Shown here piece after piece: positions 1 to 9,240 of a stretch of 64,000 bases of DNA. The translations under genes were made by a program, and so were the position numbers. Each line of letters starts with the position of its first letter. Positions within the stretch are counted from its first letter, which is position 1. The stretch covers positions 62,001 to 126,000 of the forward strand of contig JAENZI010000009.1 of the NCBI GenBank assembly GCA_016841365.1, in the 5' to 3' direction. This DNA is from Anaerolineaceae bacterium (GTDB lineage: Bacteria; Chloroflexota; Anaerolineae; Anaerolineales; Anaerolineaceae). The notes beneath the pieces were generated by a model. It did no database searches. It was not told the DNA's origin and saw nothing but the letters and a program-made list of their open reading frames with translations.

Positions 1-732
1 AATCCCTGCCGCTGCCAGCACACCCGCCTGACGCATCCCACCCCCCAGTTGTTTGCGGATGCGATGCGCTTCTTTGATGAATTCCTTCGATCCGCATAAA
101 ACCGAGCCAACCGGAGCACACAAGCCTTTGCTCAAGCAGAAAGTAACTGAATCAACCATATCTGTCAGTTTTTCAGCCGGCAAGCCTTGATCAACTGTTG
201 CATTAAAAATCCTGGCGCCATCCAAATGGACATTCAACCCGGCTTGATGGGCTGCATTTGCAGCTTCCAGCATATATTCTCGTGAAAGACTCACCCCACC
301 GCATTTATTTTGTGTATTCTCAAGGATCAATAATTTCGATTTCGGGAAATGCTCATTGTCTGACCGAACTGCATGTCGGATATCTTCAATTTTCAACGTG
401 CCATCAGGTTGATTTGGGATCGTGTGCGGATGGACACCGCCCAACGCGGATATTCCACCGGCTTCATACACAAATGTATGCCCGCAATCCCCCATGATGA
501 CTTCATCGCCGCGTCCGCAATGTGCTAAAACAGCCGCCAGGTTCCCCATCGTACCGGATGGGACGAACAAACCTGCCTCCATTCCTAACCGCTCAGCCGC
601 CATCGCTTGCAGCCGGTTGACCGTGGGGTCCTCACCATACACATCATCACCCAATTCCGCATGAGCCATGGCTTTGCGCATTTTTTCTGTCGGCAGTGTA
701 ACTGTATCTGAACGCAGATCAATGAATTTCAT
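1..732 (-). CDS. ltaE: Low-specificity L-threonine aldolase, 3' end outside window
   Basis: PLP-dependent fold-type I enzyme that cleaves L-threonine or L-allo-threonine to glycine and acetaldehyde. I translated it from the ATG at 730-732. The protein begins MKFIDLRSDTVTLPTEKMR, the usual family start, and continues with GDDVYGEDPTVN, PSGTMGN and an NATVDQGLP stretch. SKGLCAPVGS carries the lysine expected to bind PLP. The 244 codons visible are open to the window edge, and the family is about 340 residues, so the last quarter is missing. The start overlaps the rluD-like stop by four bases (ATGA), which implies translational coupling at the end of the ileS-lspA-rluD operon. Recognition is firm; stereospecificity cannot be read from the sequence. 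Confidence 0.93.
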   Translation of the reverse strand, partial: MKFIDLRSDTVTLPTEKMRKAMAHAELGDDVYGEDPTVNRLQAMAAERLGMEAGLFVPSGTMGNLAAVLAHCGRGDEVIMGDCGHTFVYEAGGISALGGVHPHTIPNQPDGTLKIEDIRHAVRSDNEHFPKSKLLILENTQNKCGGVSLSREYMLEAANAAHQAGLNVHLDGARIFNATVDQGLPAEKLTDMVDSVTFCLSKGLCAPVGSVLCGSKEFIKEAHRIRKQLGGGMRQAGVLAAAGI

Positions 733-1667
733 GAATTGAACCTCTCATTTTTCTCCAGTGTACTTAAAATGTGCAGCAAATCATCGGGCAATGGCGCTTC
801 AAATGTCCTCGGTGCTCGGTCACCGGGCAATCTAATGGAAAGCGTCTTGGCATGCAGGAAAAACCCATCCATATCAACACTGGGATTCCGCCTGCCATAC
901 AGCGTATCCCCCACAACCGGTGTCCCTAGGTAACTGAGATGGACGCGAATTTGATGTGTGCGCCCTGTGATGGGATGCACTTCTAGATAGGCGTGATTTG
1001 CGAATCGAGTTACTTCGAAATACTCGCTGATGGCGGGTTTCCCCTGTCCGCTTAAAGACACTGCCATCCTCGTCCGGAACTTTGGATCTCGCTCAATCGG
1101 CGCTTCGATCCTGCCAGTTGGAGTCGGAGGATGACCATCAACCAAAGCTTGATAGGTTTTATCGAGATCACGGGATTTAAATTGCTTGACCAGCCATCGG
1201 TAAGCCTTATTTGTTTTGGCAAAAATTATCACGCCGGATGTCTCTTTATCCAGGCGGTGTACCACACCAGGCCGGTCTGGCTCACCAACCTCCCTGATTG
1301 CAGGAAAGTACGCTAATAACGCATTGACCAGCGTGCCTGACTGATTGCCAGCCCCAGGATGCACGACAACCCCAGCCTGTTTATTGATAACGATCACGTT
1401 TTCGTCTTCGTATAAAATATCCAGGGGCAGTGTCTCAGGGACCAATCCATCCCCCTCGTCATCCGGCAGTAGTATTTTGATCTCGCTGCCAGCTCTGATC
1501 TTCGCACCTGCCTTCTGGACGACCTCACCATCCATGCTGACATTCCCCGACTCAATGATATTCTTAATTTGAGAGCGGGAAACCTCAGGTAGATTGTCTG
1601 AAAGGAATTTATCTATACGAATTCCATCATCATCCCCTACGATGAATTGCTGCGCGTCTGTCTTCAT
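729..1667 (-). CDS. RluA/RluD-family pseudouridine synthase
   Basis: Isomerises uridine to pseudouridine in RNA, most likely in large-subunit rRNA as for RluD. It is 312 residues, normal for the family. An S4 RNA-binding domain lies at about residues 15-70 (IRIDKFLSDNLPEVSRSQI). The catalytic domain follows, with the diagnostic HRLDKETSGV motif at 137-146, where D140 is the catalytic aspartate, and a C-terminal GRTHQIRVH motif. It starts in a four-base ATGA overlap with lspA and ends in the same kind of overlap with ltaE, so it sits inside a tightly coupled operon. The ileS-lspA-rluD order is common in bacteria. The exact target uridine is not inferable, so no numbered Rlu symbol is assigned. 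Confidence 0.93.
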   Translation of the reverse strand: MKTDAQQFIVGDDDGIRIDKFLSDNLPEVSRSQIKNIIESGNVSMDGEVVQKAGAKIRAGSEIKILLPDDEGDGLVPETLPLDILYEDENVIVINKQAGVVVHPGAGNQSGTLVNALLAYFPAIREVGEPDRPGVVHRLDKETSGVIIFAKTNKAYRWLVKQFKSRDLDKTYQALVDGHPPTPTGRIEAPIERDPKFRTRMAVSLSGQGKPAISEYFEVTRFANHAYLEVHPITGRTHQIRVHLSYLGTPVVGDTLYGRRNPSVDMDGFFLHAKTLSIRLPGDRAPRTFEAPLPDDLLHILSTLEKNERFNS

Positions 1668-2203
1668 GCCTGTGTGTCAACCGGTTCGGTCTGTTCAGAG
1701 TCAAAATCTGTCGGTTCATCTGCCCGTTGTTTTTCTTTGCGTTCACTCAACCAAAGCGCCAAAATCAACAACCCTACCCCAACCGTGATGCAGGAGTCAG
1801 CGATATTGAACACGGGGAATGTACCCACGGAAATAAAATCCGTCACCGGGCCGAACCTGATGCGATCAATCAAGTTGCCCAACGCACCACCAAGCTGCAT
1901 CGAAAGAGCAATCCGCATCAACTTTTCATCCTCTGGAATGCTTCGGTAATAAATGATGATGAATAGGGCGACAACAACAGCCAAAATACCAAAAATCAGC
2001 CCGCCACCCTGGAACAAACCAAAGGCAGCGCCCGTATTCTTCCAATGCACAAACCGAAAATAAGGTGCCAGCCACTCCAGCGGCATCCACTGCCCGCCAA
2101 ATGGGATGTTAGCGCGAACGATTACCTTAGTCCACTGGTCGAGAATCAGAATAACGCTAACGATAAGGATCAACCACTGATATTCTTTAAGGATTTTCTT
2201 CAA
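1664..2203 (-). CDS. lspA: Lipoprotein signal peptidase (signal peptidase II)
   Basis: Integral membrane aspartyl protease that removes signal peptides from diacylglyceryl-modified prolipoproteins. It is 179 residues with four hydrophobic segments (about 10-28, 65-86, 98-113 and 128-152). The signatures NTGAAFG and GNLIDRIRFGPVTDF are present, as is FNIADSCITVG. D122 and D136 are the expected catalytic pair. The C-terminus is an acidic soluble tail. It follows ileS by about 20 bases and overlaps the pseudouridine synthase start by four bases. The ileS-lspA pairing is a recurrent bacterial arrangement and supports the call. Confidence 0.96.
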   Translation of the reverse strand: MKKILKEYQWLILIVSVILILDQWTKVIVRANIPFGGQWMPLEWLAPYFRFVHWKNTGAAFGLFQGGGLIFGILAVVVALFIIIYYRSIPEDEKLMRIALSMQLGGALGNLIDRIRFGPVTDFISVGTFPVFNIADSCITVGVGLLILALWLSERKEKQRADEPTDFDSEQTEPVDTQA

Positions 2204-2223
2204 AAGGCTCTCCTGAGTATTAT

Positions 2224-5200
2224 CTATGCTTTTTTGATGCTGATTCTGACGGTTTCGTCGTCGAACTCATCTTGCAGGAAGGATAAATCTTCCGGGTTTT
2301 CACCTGCGATCACCTTCACCGCTAACGTTTCTTCTTTGATATAGTCCTCAAAGACAGTTAGGGCTTCTGCAAGACCTTTCGAAGCAGTGTAATACAGGTG
2401 GATCCGGTCTGCGATGTCGAGATCAGCATCTTTCCTCAGTGATTGTACCCGCCGCACGAATTCACGGACAAGACCTTCATTGATTAATTCAGGGCTTAGC
2501 TCAGTCACAAGCGCTGCCAGGTATGCCCCTTCAGAGCCTACCGCATAACCTTCTTTCGATTCTGCACGGACTTCGACTTCATTGGGCGTTATTTCATAAG
2601 TCTCACCTTCTACTGTGACAGAGATGTTTCCGCCATCCAACAATTTACGTGCAGATTCATCGGCAGGCAAATTCAGCAGGGCTTGACGCACTTTTGGGAA
2701 CAGCGATTGAAATCGCTGCCCCAACTGTTTGGGTAGTGGATTAAGGCTAAAGCTGACGGCTTCACTGGCGCTGCCCAATAAGCTGACTGCCTTTACATTC
2801 AGTTCATCTTTGAGCAAATCTGCGTAGTTATCCACTACACCTTGCTCATCAAGGTTGCCCACCACAAAAGCAGCTTCTGCCAGCGGTTGGCGCACTTTGA
2901 GGTTTTCAGAATTTCGTGCAGCATGTCCTAATGATGCCAGTTTCATGACCGTCGCCATTTCGCTGTTCAATTTTTCATCGATCAATGAAGGGTCAAACTT
3001 TGGCCAATCCGCCAGGTGAACGGAAGCAGGTGCCTCAGGATCAACAGTCCTCACCAAGTTTTGATACAGCTCTTCTGCCATAAAAGGCATCGTCGGCGCC
3101 AACAGGAATGACAAAGCCTTTAATGCTTCGTACAGGGTCATGTAAGCAGCGGCTTTATCAGAATCGGACTCCGTCTTCCAATACCGCCGGCGTGAACGCC
3201 TGAGATACCAATTGGAGAGCTGATCAAGGAACTTCTCAATCGGACGTGTCGCTGCGGGGACGTTGTAGTTTTCATAAGCTTCTGTCACATCGCGTATCAG
3301 CGTATGCAAGGAAGAAAGCAGCCACCGGTCAAGATCACTGTATTCAGGTTTGACATCCTGCGAGGGTGACCAATCATCCAGGTTGGCATAGGTAACGAAA
3401 AAGCTATAGGTATTCCATAACGTCAGTGTGAAATTGCGTACCACTTCACCAACAAGATCTTCCGAGAAACGCCGCTCCTGCCCCGGAGGGCCGGCTGTGT
3501 ACAGATACCAGCGCAGCGCGTCTGCCCCGTGTTTATTGATCACATCCCAGGGCTCAACCACGTTGCCTTTGGATTTAGACATTTTTTGTCCATCCTTATC
3601 CATGACCAACCCAAGGCAAATGACATTATTAAAGCTATGGCTGTCAAACACCAGTGTGCTGATCGCATGCAGCGTGTAAAACCATCCGCGTGTCTGATCA
3701 ACGGCTTCACATATAAAATCCGCTGGGAACTGATTTTTAAAGTTCTCCACATTTTCAAAGGGATAATGCCACTGGCTAACAGGCATCGAACCCGAATCAA
3801 ACCATACATCAATTAATTCCAAAACGCGGTTCATGCGTCCAGTGCCGCATTCTGGGCAACTAAAGTGAATATTATCAACATATGGGCGATGCAGATCGAG
3901 GTCCTTCAGGTCCCTGCCTGCATATCGGCTTAACTCCTCCACCGAACCCACACACACCTGGTGATGACAAGATTCACACTCCCAAACAGGCAGCGGTGTC
4001 CCCCAATAACGTTCACGACCCAGCGCCCAGTCAATATTGTTCTCCAGCCAATTCCCGAACCGCCCCTCTTTGATATATTCCGGATACCAATTGATATTTT
4101 GGTTCAATTCAACCAGGCGATCCTTCAATGCGCTGGTTCGGACGTACCAAGTTGAGCGGGCGTAGTATAACAATGCCGTGTCACAGCGCCAGCAGAAAGG
4201 ATAGGTGTGCTCGTAGGTTCCAACTTCAAACATCAAGCCGCGTTGATCAAGTTCCTTCACGATTAGCGGATCGGCATCCTTTACCCACATCCCCGACCAT
4301 GGGCTCACATCACTATTAAATCGACCGCTGTCATTAACTGTCATCAAAATTGGCAGGTCGTGCTCAATAGACATCTGCATATCATCCGCACCAAAGGCTG
4401 GTGCAATATGCACCAAACCGGTGCCATCTTCCGTCGTCACAAAGTCCGCCAAAACCACAAAATGAGCGTCTTTTTCAACCGGCATAAATGTGAATAATGG
4501 CCGGTAATGGCGGCCCTTAAGCTGTTTGCCTTTGAAGGTTTTGACAATCTCAAATTTCTGATTAGCAAGCACCTTGTCAACCAGTGACTTTGCCATGATC
4601 AGGAATTCCTGCTCAGCCCCCTCGCCTAATGCCACTTTGACATATTCAATATCAGGGTGTGCAGCCACAGCGACATTTCCCGGTAAAGTCCAAGGCGTCG
4701 TCGTCCAAATCAATAAGGATGTGTTTTCTTCATCTGCCAGCGGCATCCTGACGTAAAGAGAAGGATCCGTAACCTGCTCGTATCCCTGGGCGACTTCATG
4801 ATCGGATAATGGCGTGCCACAACGCGGGCAATAAGGGACCACTTTAAACCCCTGGTATAGCAATCCCTTATCCCAAATCGATTTTAAAAGCCACCACACC
4901 GATTCGATATATTCATTTTTATAAGTGATGTAGGCATCTTCAAGGTCAACCCAATACCCGATGCGGTCGGTCAGCTTTTCCCATTCCTGGATGTAAGTGA
5001 AGACCGAATTCCGGCAGAGCTCATTAAATTTTGCAACGCCAAAATCCTCAATCTCTTGCTTATGCGTAAAACCCAGGCGCTTTTCTACTTCAATTTCGAC
5101 TGGTAAACCATGGGTATCCCAACCGCCGCGTCGAAGCACATGATAACCGTTCATGCTCTTGTAGCGCGGGAACATATCTTTGAATACCCTTGCTAAGACA

Positions 5201-5373
5201 TGGTGCACGCCAGGCTTGCCGTTTGCCGAGGGCGGCCCCTCAAAAAAGACATACTCCGGCCCACCTTCTCGGCTTTCCATCGATTGATGAAACACATCAT
5301 GCTTTTGCCAAAATCGTAAGATTTCGCTTTCCAACAACGTAATGTTCAATCGTGACGATACAGGTTCGAACAT
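2224..5373 (-). CDS. ileS: Isoleucyl-tRNA synthetase, long form
   Basis: Charges tRNA-Ile with isoleucine. It is a class I synthetase of 1049 residues. The HIGH-type signature appears as GVHHVL at 55-60 within a GPPSANGKPG context, and KMSKSKGN lies near residue 600. A CP1 editing domain contains TTTPWTLPGN. A cysteine cluster CPRCGTPLSDHE near residue 180 and further CxxC pairs suggest bound zinc. Length and motif context resemble the eukaryote-like IleS2 type often linked to mupirocin tolerance; that subtype is inferred from length and motif style. It is the first gene of the ileS-lspA-rluD-ltaE operon and is preceded by a T-box leader, so expression should rise when tRNA-Ile is uncharged. 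Confidence 0.96.
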   Translation of the reverse strand: MFEPVSSRLNITLLESEILRFWQKHDVFHQSMESREGGPEYVFFEGPPSANGKPGVHHVLARVFKDMFPRYKSMNGYHVLRRGGWDTHGLPVEIEVEKRLGFTHKQEIEDFGVAKFNELCRNSVFTYIQEWEKLTDRIGYWVDLEDAYITYKNEYIESVWWLLKSIWDKGLLYQGFKVVPYCPRCGTPLSDHEVAQGYEQVTDPSLYVRMPLADEENTSLLIWTTTPWTLPGNVAVAAHPDIEYVKVALGEGAEQEFLIMAKSLVDKVLANQKFEIVKTFKGKQLKGRHYRPLFTFMPVEKDAHFVVLADFVTTEDGTGLVHIAPAFGADDMQMSIEHDLPILMTVNDSGRFNSDVSPWSGMWVKDADPLIVKELDQRGLMFEVGTYEHTYPFCWRCDTALLYYARSTWYVRTSALKDRLVELNQNINWYPEYIKEGRFGNWLENNIDWALGRERYWGTPLPVWECESCHHQVCVGSVEELSRYAGRDLKDLDLHRPYVDNIHFSCPECGTGRMNRVLELIDVWFDSGSMPVSQWHYPFENVENFKNQFPADFICEAVDQTRGWFYTLHAISTLVFDSHSFNNVICLGLVMDKDGQKMSKSKGNVVEPWDVINKHGADALRWYLYTAGPPGQERRFSEDLVGEVVRNFTLTLWNTYSFFVTYANLDDWSPSQDVKPEYSDLDRWLLSSLHTLIRDVTEAYENYNVPAATRPIEKFLDQLSNWYLRRSRRRYWKTESDSDKAAAYMTLYEALKALSFLLAPTMPFMAEELYQNLVRTVDPEAPASVHLADWPKFDPSLIDEKLNSEMATVMKLASLGHAARNSENLKVRQPLAEAAFVVGNLDEQGVVDNYADLLKDELNVKAVSLLGSASEAVSFSLNPLPKQLGQRFQSLFPKVRQALLNLPADESARKLLDGGNISVTVEGETYEITPNEVEVRAESKEGYAVGSEGAYLAALVTELSPELINEGLVREFVRRVQSLRKDADLDIADRIHLYYTASKGLAEALTVFEDYIKEETLAVKVIAGENPEDLSFLQDEFDDETVRISIKKA

Positions 5374-5395
5374 CGATCCTCCAATAATTAAATGA

Positions 5396-5687
5396 TTAAA
5401 AAAATAAACGTCCCTTCTCAGGGACGAGTTAATTGACCCGCGGTACCACCCTGGTTTTCACAGCTTATGTGAACACCTCATTCGATTACTGCACCTTCTC
5501 AATAACCGCATTTTGATAACAGAGGATGACTCTGGCTTCCTTACTTATCCAACAGGATGTTCAGGTCGCTGCTCCGGAAGGATTTTGGTTTATCATGACT
5601 TTCCGGCTCTCACCAAACCCGGAATCGCTGTCAGTCAGCAGACAAATTACTCGTTTCCATTACAGCATCATATTTGTAAATTTCAAC
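5396..5687 (-). promoter_or_regulatory. T-box riboswitch leader of ileS (Ile specifier)
   Basis: On the minus strand the leader contains the hallmark T-box AGGGTGGTACCGCG at 5452-5439. Just downstream is a seven-base-pair hairpin (CGTCCCT/AGGGACG, 5409-5426) followed by a T-rich run, the competing terminator. Upstream, GGTGAGAGCC matches the conserved distal stem I region, and an AGTAAGG plus CAGAG/CCTCTG segment matches the linker and next stem. The likely specifier is ATC (Ile) at 5558-5556, preceded by GAAC. An uncharged tRNA-Ile would stabilise the antiterminator. The 5' boundary is taken from the promoter position. Confidence 0.92.
5409..5426 (-). terminator. T-box attenuator terminator
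   Basis: A perfect seven-base-pair stem with a four-base loop (cgtccct / agggacg) lies between the T-box sequence and the ileS start. On the transcribed strand it is followed by a T-rich tract. Its 5' arm lies directly after the T-box antiterminator sequence, as in a T-box terminator/antiterminator switch. Confidence 0.85.
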
Positions 5688-5693
5688 ATATAA

Positions 5694-5722
5694 ATTATGC
5701 CACAAGTGGTGGATTGGGTCAA
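5694..5722 (-). promoter_or_regulatory. Sigma-70-type promoter of the ileS T-box transcript
   Basis: Minus-strand TTGACC (5722-5717) and CATAAT (5699-5694) are separated by 17 bases. This places the transcription start near 5687, just before stem I of the T-box leader. The stretch from 5723 to the end of the copper ATPase gene at 5795 shows no gene and no obvious terminator. Confidence 0.6.
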
Positions 5723-5794
5723 TGATTGCTGAAAGCGTTCTTTGAATGGGTGAAGAGCAATCTGGGTAGCCAATATTTCGCAAAAAGTTAATTT

Positions 5795-7837
5795 CTAAAA
5801 TGTCTTTCCAACCCTTCTTAATAACTGCGCATTGATCGCCACAATCACTGTGCTGAGCGACATGATCAACGCGCCAATCGCTGGCGGCAGCACAAAGCCA
5901 ATAGACGCTAAAACCCCCGCTGCAAGTGGTAATGCTATGATGTTATAACCGGTCGCCCAGGCTAAGTTTTGCATCATCTTGCGATAGGTGGCTTTACTCA
6001 ATTTGATGATCCTTAAAATATCAGACGGATCATTATCCACCAATATGATCCCTGCAGATTCAATGGCTACATCGGTTCCGCTGCCAATCGCAATCCCGAC
6101 ATCAGCCCGGGTTAACGCAGGGGCATCGTTCACGCCATCCCCAACCATGGCGACTTTCTTACCCTCGCTTTGCAGACTTTGAATTTTTTGATCTTTGTTC
6201 TCGGGCAATACTTCAGCGAAATACTGATCAATGCCCAGTTCATCCGCCACAAATTTTGCCACCGCCTCACTGTCCCCCGTCAACATAGCGACTTGATATC
6301 CCTGCTCGTGTAATGATTTAATCGTCTGATAACTGACCTCACGGATCTGATCTGCCAAAGCAAAGGCTGCTAACACCGCATTTTCGGACATCAAAAACAC
6401 GACCGTTTGTCCTGCCTGGTTTGACTTTTGGTAAAAAGCTTCAATTTCCTCTGGTATAACCATTTGTTTTCCATCCTGCAACCCCCTGCTGCCCACAAAA
6501 TAAACAGAACCTTCCACCTGTGCTTGAACACCTTTACCCTTAATTGCCTTAAAGTTTGCTGCATCAGGTGATTCCAAATTGCGCTCTTCGGCTGACTTGC
6601 GGATCGCCTTTGCAATTGAATGCTCTGAATCTCGCTCAAGGGCAGCGGCAAGCGATAAGGCTTTATCATCTAACAAACTTCCCGCAGAAACCATATCTAC
6701 CAAACCGAAAGATCCCTTTGTTAATGTCCCTGTTTTGTCAAAAACAATCATATCCAAGTTACGAGCGGTCTCAAGAGCAACCCGATCTCGAATTAATATC
6801 CCATTCGCCGCACCCAGCGAAGTCGAAATTGCCACAACTAACGGGATGGCTAACCCCAATGCATGTGGGCAGGCAATCACAAGGACGGTTACAACCCGAT
6901 TCAAGACTTGCACATCCCATCCAATGGCGATCACCCAGGCAATACCTGTGATAATAGCAACGCCGATTGCAATATAAAACAACCATCCTGCGGCTTTATC
7001 AGCGAGCAGTTGGGTGTTGGATTTTGATTTCTTTGCTTCTTCAACCAGCCGCATAATCCCAGCCAGGGTCGTTTCATCCCCAGTTGCTGTCACTTTCACC
7101 CGCAGACTTCCATCGCCATTGATCGTGCCACTGACAACTTTATCCCCTTTTTCTTTTTCCACAGGCTTTGATTCACCCGTAATCATTGACTCGTCCAGTG
7201 ATGAACTGCCCTCAACAATTTCACCATCGGCTGGCACACTCTCACCCGGCCGGATCAGGATCAAGTCACCCTGGTTTAATGCAGAAATCCCAATAACCTC
7301 AACTTCATCGTCCTCCGTGATACGATTCGCTTTATCGGGAAGCAATTTGGATAATTCCTGTAAGGCACCCGATGCCTGGCGCACACTGCGCATTTCAATC
7401 CAGTGCCCTAAGAGCATCACATCAATCAATGTGACCAGTTCCCAATAAAAAGTGCTGGATAAACTGAATATCGTTGAAGCGATGCTGTAAATAAAAGCAA
7501 CCGCCAACGCCATTGAGATTAACGTCATCATGCCAGGCTGTTTTTCTTTGATCTCACCCTTCGCCATGCGGAAGAATGGCAGTCCGCCAATGTAAAAAAC
7601 AACCAAAGAAAAAACGGGGACGATCCAATCCGACAGAGGAAAATCGGGGATTGAATATCCCAGCCAACCCTGGATCGTTTTGCTGAAAATCAGCACCGGA
7701 ATGCTTAGGATAAGGGAAATCCAAAACTTTCTTCGAAATAGCTGCTCATGTCCGGCATGCTCACCTTCATGCTGGCTTTCAGAATCAGTATGTGAATTTG
7801 GCTTATTATGATTATGTCGTTCATGATTCTTACTCAT
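5795..7837 (-). CDS. copB: CopB-type heavy-metal-translocating P-type ATPase
   Basis: P1B-type ATPase of 680 residues that exports copper or silver ions across the cytoplasmic membrane. The N-terminus (1-33) is histidine-rich, with no CxxC heavy-metal domain. The TGES actuator motif lies near residue 220. The membrane metal site is CPHALGL near residue 323, with CPH in place of the CPC of CopA, which marks the CopB / P1B-3 group. DKTGTLTKG (phosphorylated Asp, about residue 365), a SEHSIAKAI histidine-proline-type motif and GDGVNDAPAL follow. It stands alone with no copper chaperone, CsoR or CopY next to it. Metal specificity (Cu+, Cu2+ or Ag+) is inferred from the CPH class only. Confidence 0.9.
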   Translation of the reverse strand: MSKNHERHNHNKPNSHTDSESQHEGEHAGHEQLFRRKFWISLILSIPVLIFSKTIQGWLGYSIPDFPLSDWIVPVFSLVVFYIGGLPFFRMAKGEIKEKQPGMMTLISMALAVAFIYSIASTIFSLSSTFYWELVTLIDVMLLGHWIEMRSVRQASGALQELSKLLPDKANRITEDDEVEVIGISALNQGDLILIRPGESVPADGEIVEGSSSLDESMITGESKPVEKEKGDKVVSGTINGDGSLRVKVTATGDETTLAGIMRLVEEAKKSKSNTQLLADKAAGWLFYIAIGVAIITGIAWVIAIGWDVQVLNRVVTVLVIACPHALGLAIPLVVAISTSLGAANGILIRDRVALETARNLDMIVFDKTGTLTKGSFGLVDMVSAGSLLDDKALSLAAALERDSEHSIAKAIRKSAEERNLESPDAANFKAIKGKGVQAQVEGSVYFVGSRGLQDGKQMVIPEEIEAFYQKSNQAGQTVVFLMSENAVLAAFALADQIREVSYQTIKSLHEQGYQVAMLTGDSEAVAKFVADELGIDQYFAEVLPENKDQKIQSLQSEGKKVAMVGDGVNDAPALTRADVGIAIGSGTDVAIESAGIILVDNDPSDILRIIKLSKATYRKMMQNLAWATGYNIIALPLAAGVLASIGFVLPPAIGALIMSLSTVIVAINAQLLRRVGKTF

Positions 7838-7939
7838 TTGAAATCCGCCTTTCTTTGTGTTAATTGTCTTTCACTTTGATTCTGCAATAAATTTGTTGTA
7901 TCTTTATTAACATAACAACCGGATCACGAAAGGGGCAGG

Positions 7940-9061
7940 ATGGAGAAGCGATTCACAATCGGGCTGGGCATAATCCATGCAGAGGATGGGGAAATCAGGG
8001 CATTTTTGCCGGAGTTTGTCAGCCAAATCAGCCGATATTTCAATCAGGTTGTTCTTGAAACCGGTTATAGTGAGTCATTGGGCATCAGTCCAGAATTTTA
8101 CACTAAGCCAATGAACGTGCGCTTTGCCCCACCGGAAGAGATCTATGATCAGGATTATGTATTGGTATTACGCTACCCGCCTGACGCATACCTCAACATG
8201 ATGCGACCTGGGAGTTGTTTAATCTCAATGTGTCATTTTCCAACCAGGCCGAAGAGACGAGAAGTCCTCAGAGAAAAAGGGATTGAAGCGATCTCCTTGG
8301 ATTCCATTGTGGATGATAACGGGAACCGGCTTGTGGAAAACTTGCGTTCTGTTGCCTGGAATGGTTGTGAAATTGCATTCAAAGTTCTTCACCAAATCTG
8401 GCCTGATCCCGGTCTTTCTGATCCTAACCGCACTTCGCTCAATGTGACGCTGTTAGGTTCTGGCGGTGTGGGCGGGCATGCAGTCCAGGCTGCCATCCGC
8501 TATGGTGATGCCGATCTCTGGCACCAGTATGCGGCGCGTCATATCCCGGGTAACATCCTGCGCGTGATCGATTACGATCTCACCTATCATGAAGCCGTGC
8601 TGATGTCCCTGCTCAAGGATACGCATTTACTGATTGATGCAACACAACGGAAGAATAGTTCTGAATTTATCATTCCAAATCGTCTGATTGGCTTGATACC
8701 TGAACCTTCGGTGATTCTTGATCTATCCGTCGATCCTTATGATTTCCGCACGCAACCCAATGAGGTCAAAGGCATAGAAGGCATCCCCCAGGGAGACCTC
8801 AATCAATACATCTTCGCACCGGATGATCCCGCCTGGGATAAGCTCCCGAAACAAATAAACACAACTTATCGGCGCTGGGTTGTTTCCTGTTACTCATGGC
8901 CTGGGATCCATCCCCGCTCGTGTATGTTGCGCTACGGCAACCAGATCACACCTCTCTTACGCCGATTGGTCAGTGCTGGCGGCATTGATGGCATCCACCC
9001 GGGAGGACGCTACCACGACAGAGCACTTGCACGCAGCATGCTGAAATATTGGGAAGAATAG
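7940..9061 (+). CDS. Alanine dehydrogenase/PNT-fold oxidoreductase
   Basis: A 373-residue protein with the two-domain layout of alanine dehydrogenase, saccharopine dehydrogenase and transhydrogenase alpha. The N-terminal substrate domain includes EIYDQDYVLVLRYPP and GSCLISMCHF. A Rossmann dinucleotide motif LGSGGVGGHAVQAA lies at about residues 172-185, and an LLIDATQRKNSSEFIIP stretch follows. The start is supported by an AAGGGGCAGG ribosome site directly before the ATG. It lies divergent from the copper ATPase with about 100 bases between them and is not clearly co-transcribed with the next gene. Sequence similarity to true Ald appears distant, so the substrate is unknown. It could act on alanine or another amino acid, or be a catalytically diverged relative. 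Confidence 0.6.
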   Translation: MEKRFTIGLGIIHAEDGEIRAFLPEFVSQISRYFNQVVLETGYSESLGISPEFYTKPMNVRFAPPEEIYDQDYVLVLRYPPDAYLNMMRPGSCLISMCHFPTRPKRREVLREKGIEAISLDSIVDDNGNRLVENLRSVAWNGCEIAFKVLHQIWPDPGLSDPNRTSLNVTLLGSGGVGGHAVQAAIRYGDADLWHQYAARHIPGNILRVIDYDLTYHEAVLMSLLKDTHLLIDATQRKNSSEFIIPNRLIGLIPEPSVILDLSVDPYDFRTQPNEVKGIEGIPQGDLNQYIFAPDDPAWDKLPKQINTTYRRWVVSCYSWPGIHPRSCMLRYGNQITPLLRRLVSAGGIDGIHPGGRYHDRALARSMLKYWEE

Positions 9062-9240
9062 ACCGTCGACCCCCAACCCAACTCACTCAATCTAAAACCA
9101 CTAATCAAAATATCAGATGGTTATAAACAATCCAGGATTAGTCCTGCTGTATAATTAGGGCAATCAGGGCGAAGCATTTATCACGCCTCCTTCCGATGCT
9201 TCAAAACCAATTTTAAAACTGTAAAGGAAACTTCACAGCA

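Noticed and set aside
9062-9240. A small gene or RNA between the AlaDH-like and glycosyltransferase genes
   Set aside because: No ORF with a ribosome site and no stable hairpin were found in these 178 bases. It is probably just a promoter region.
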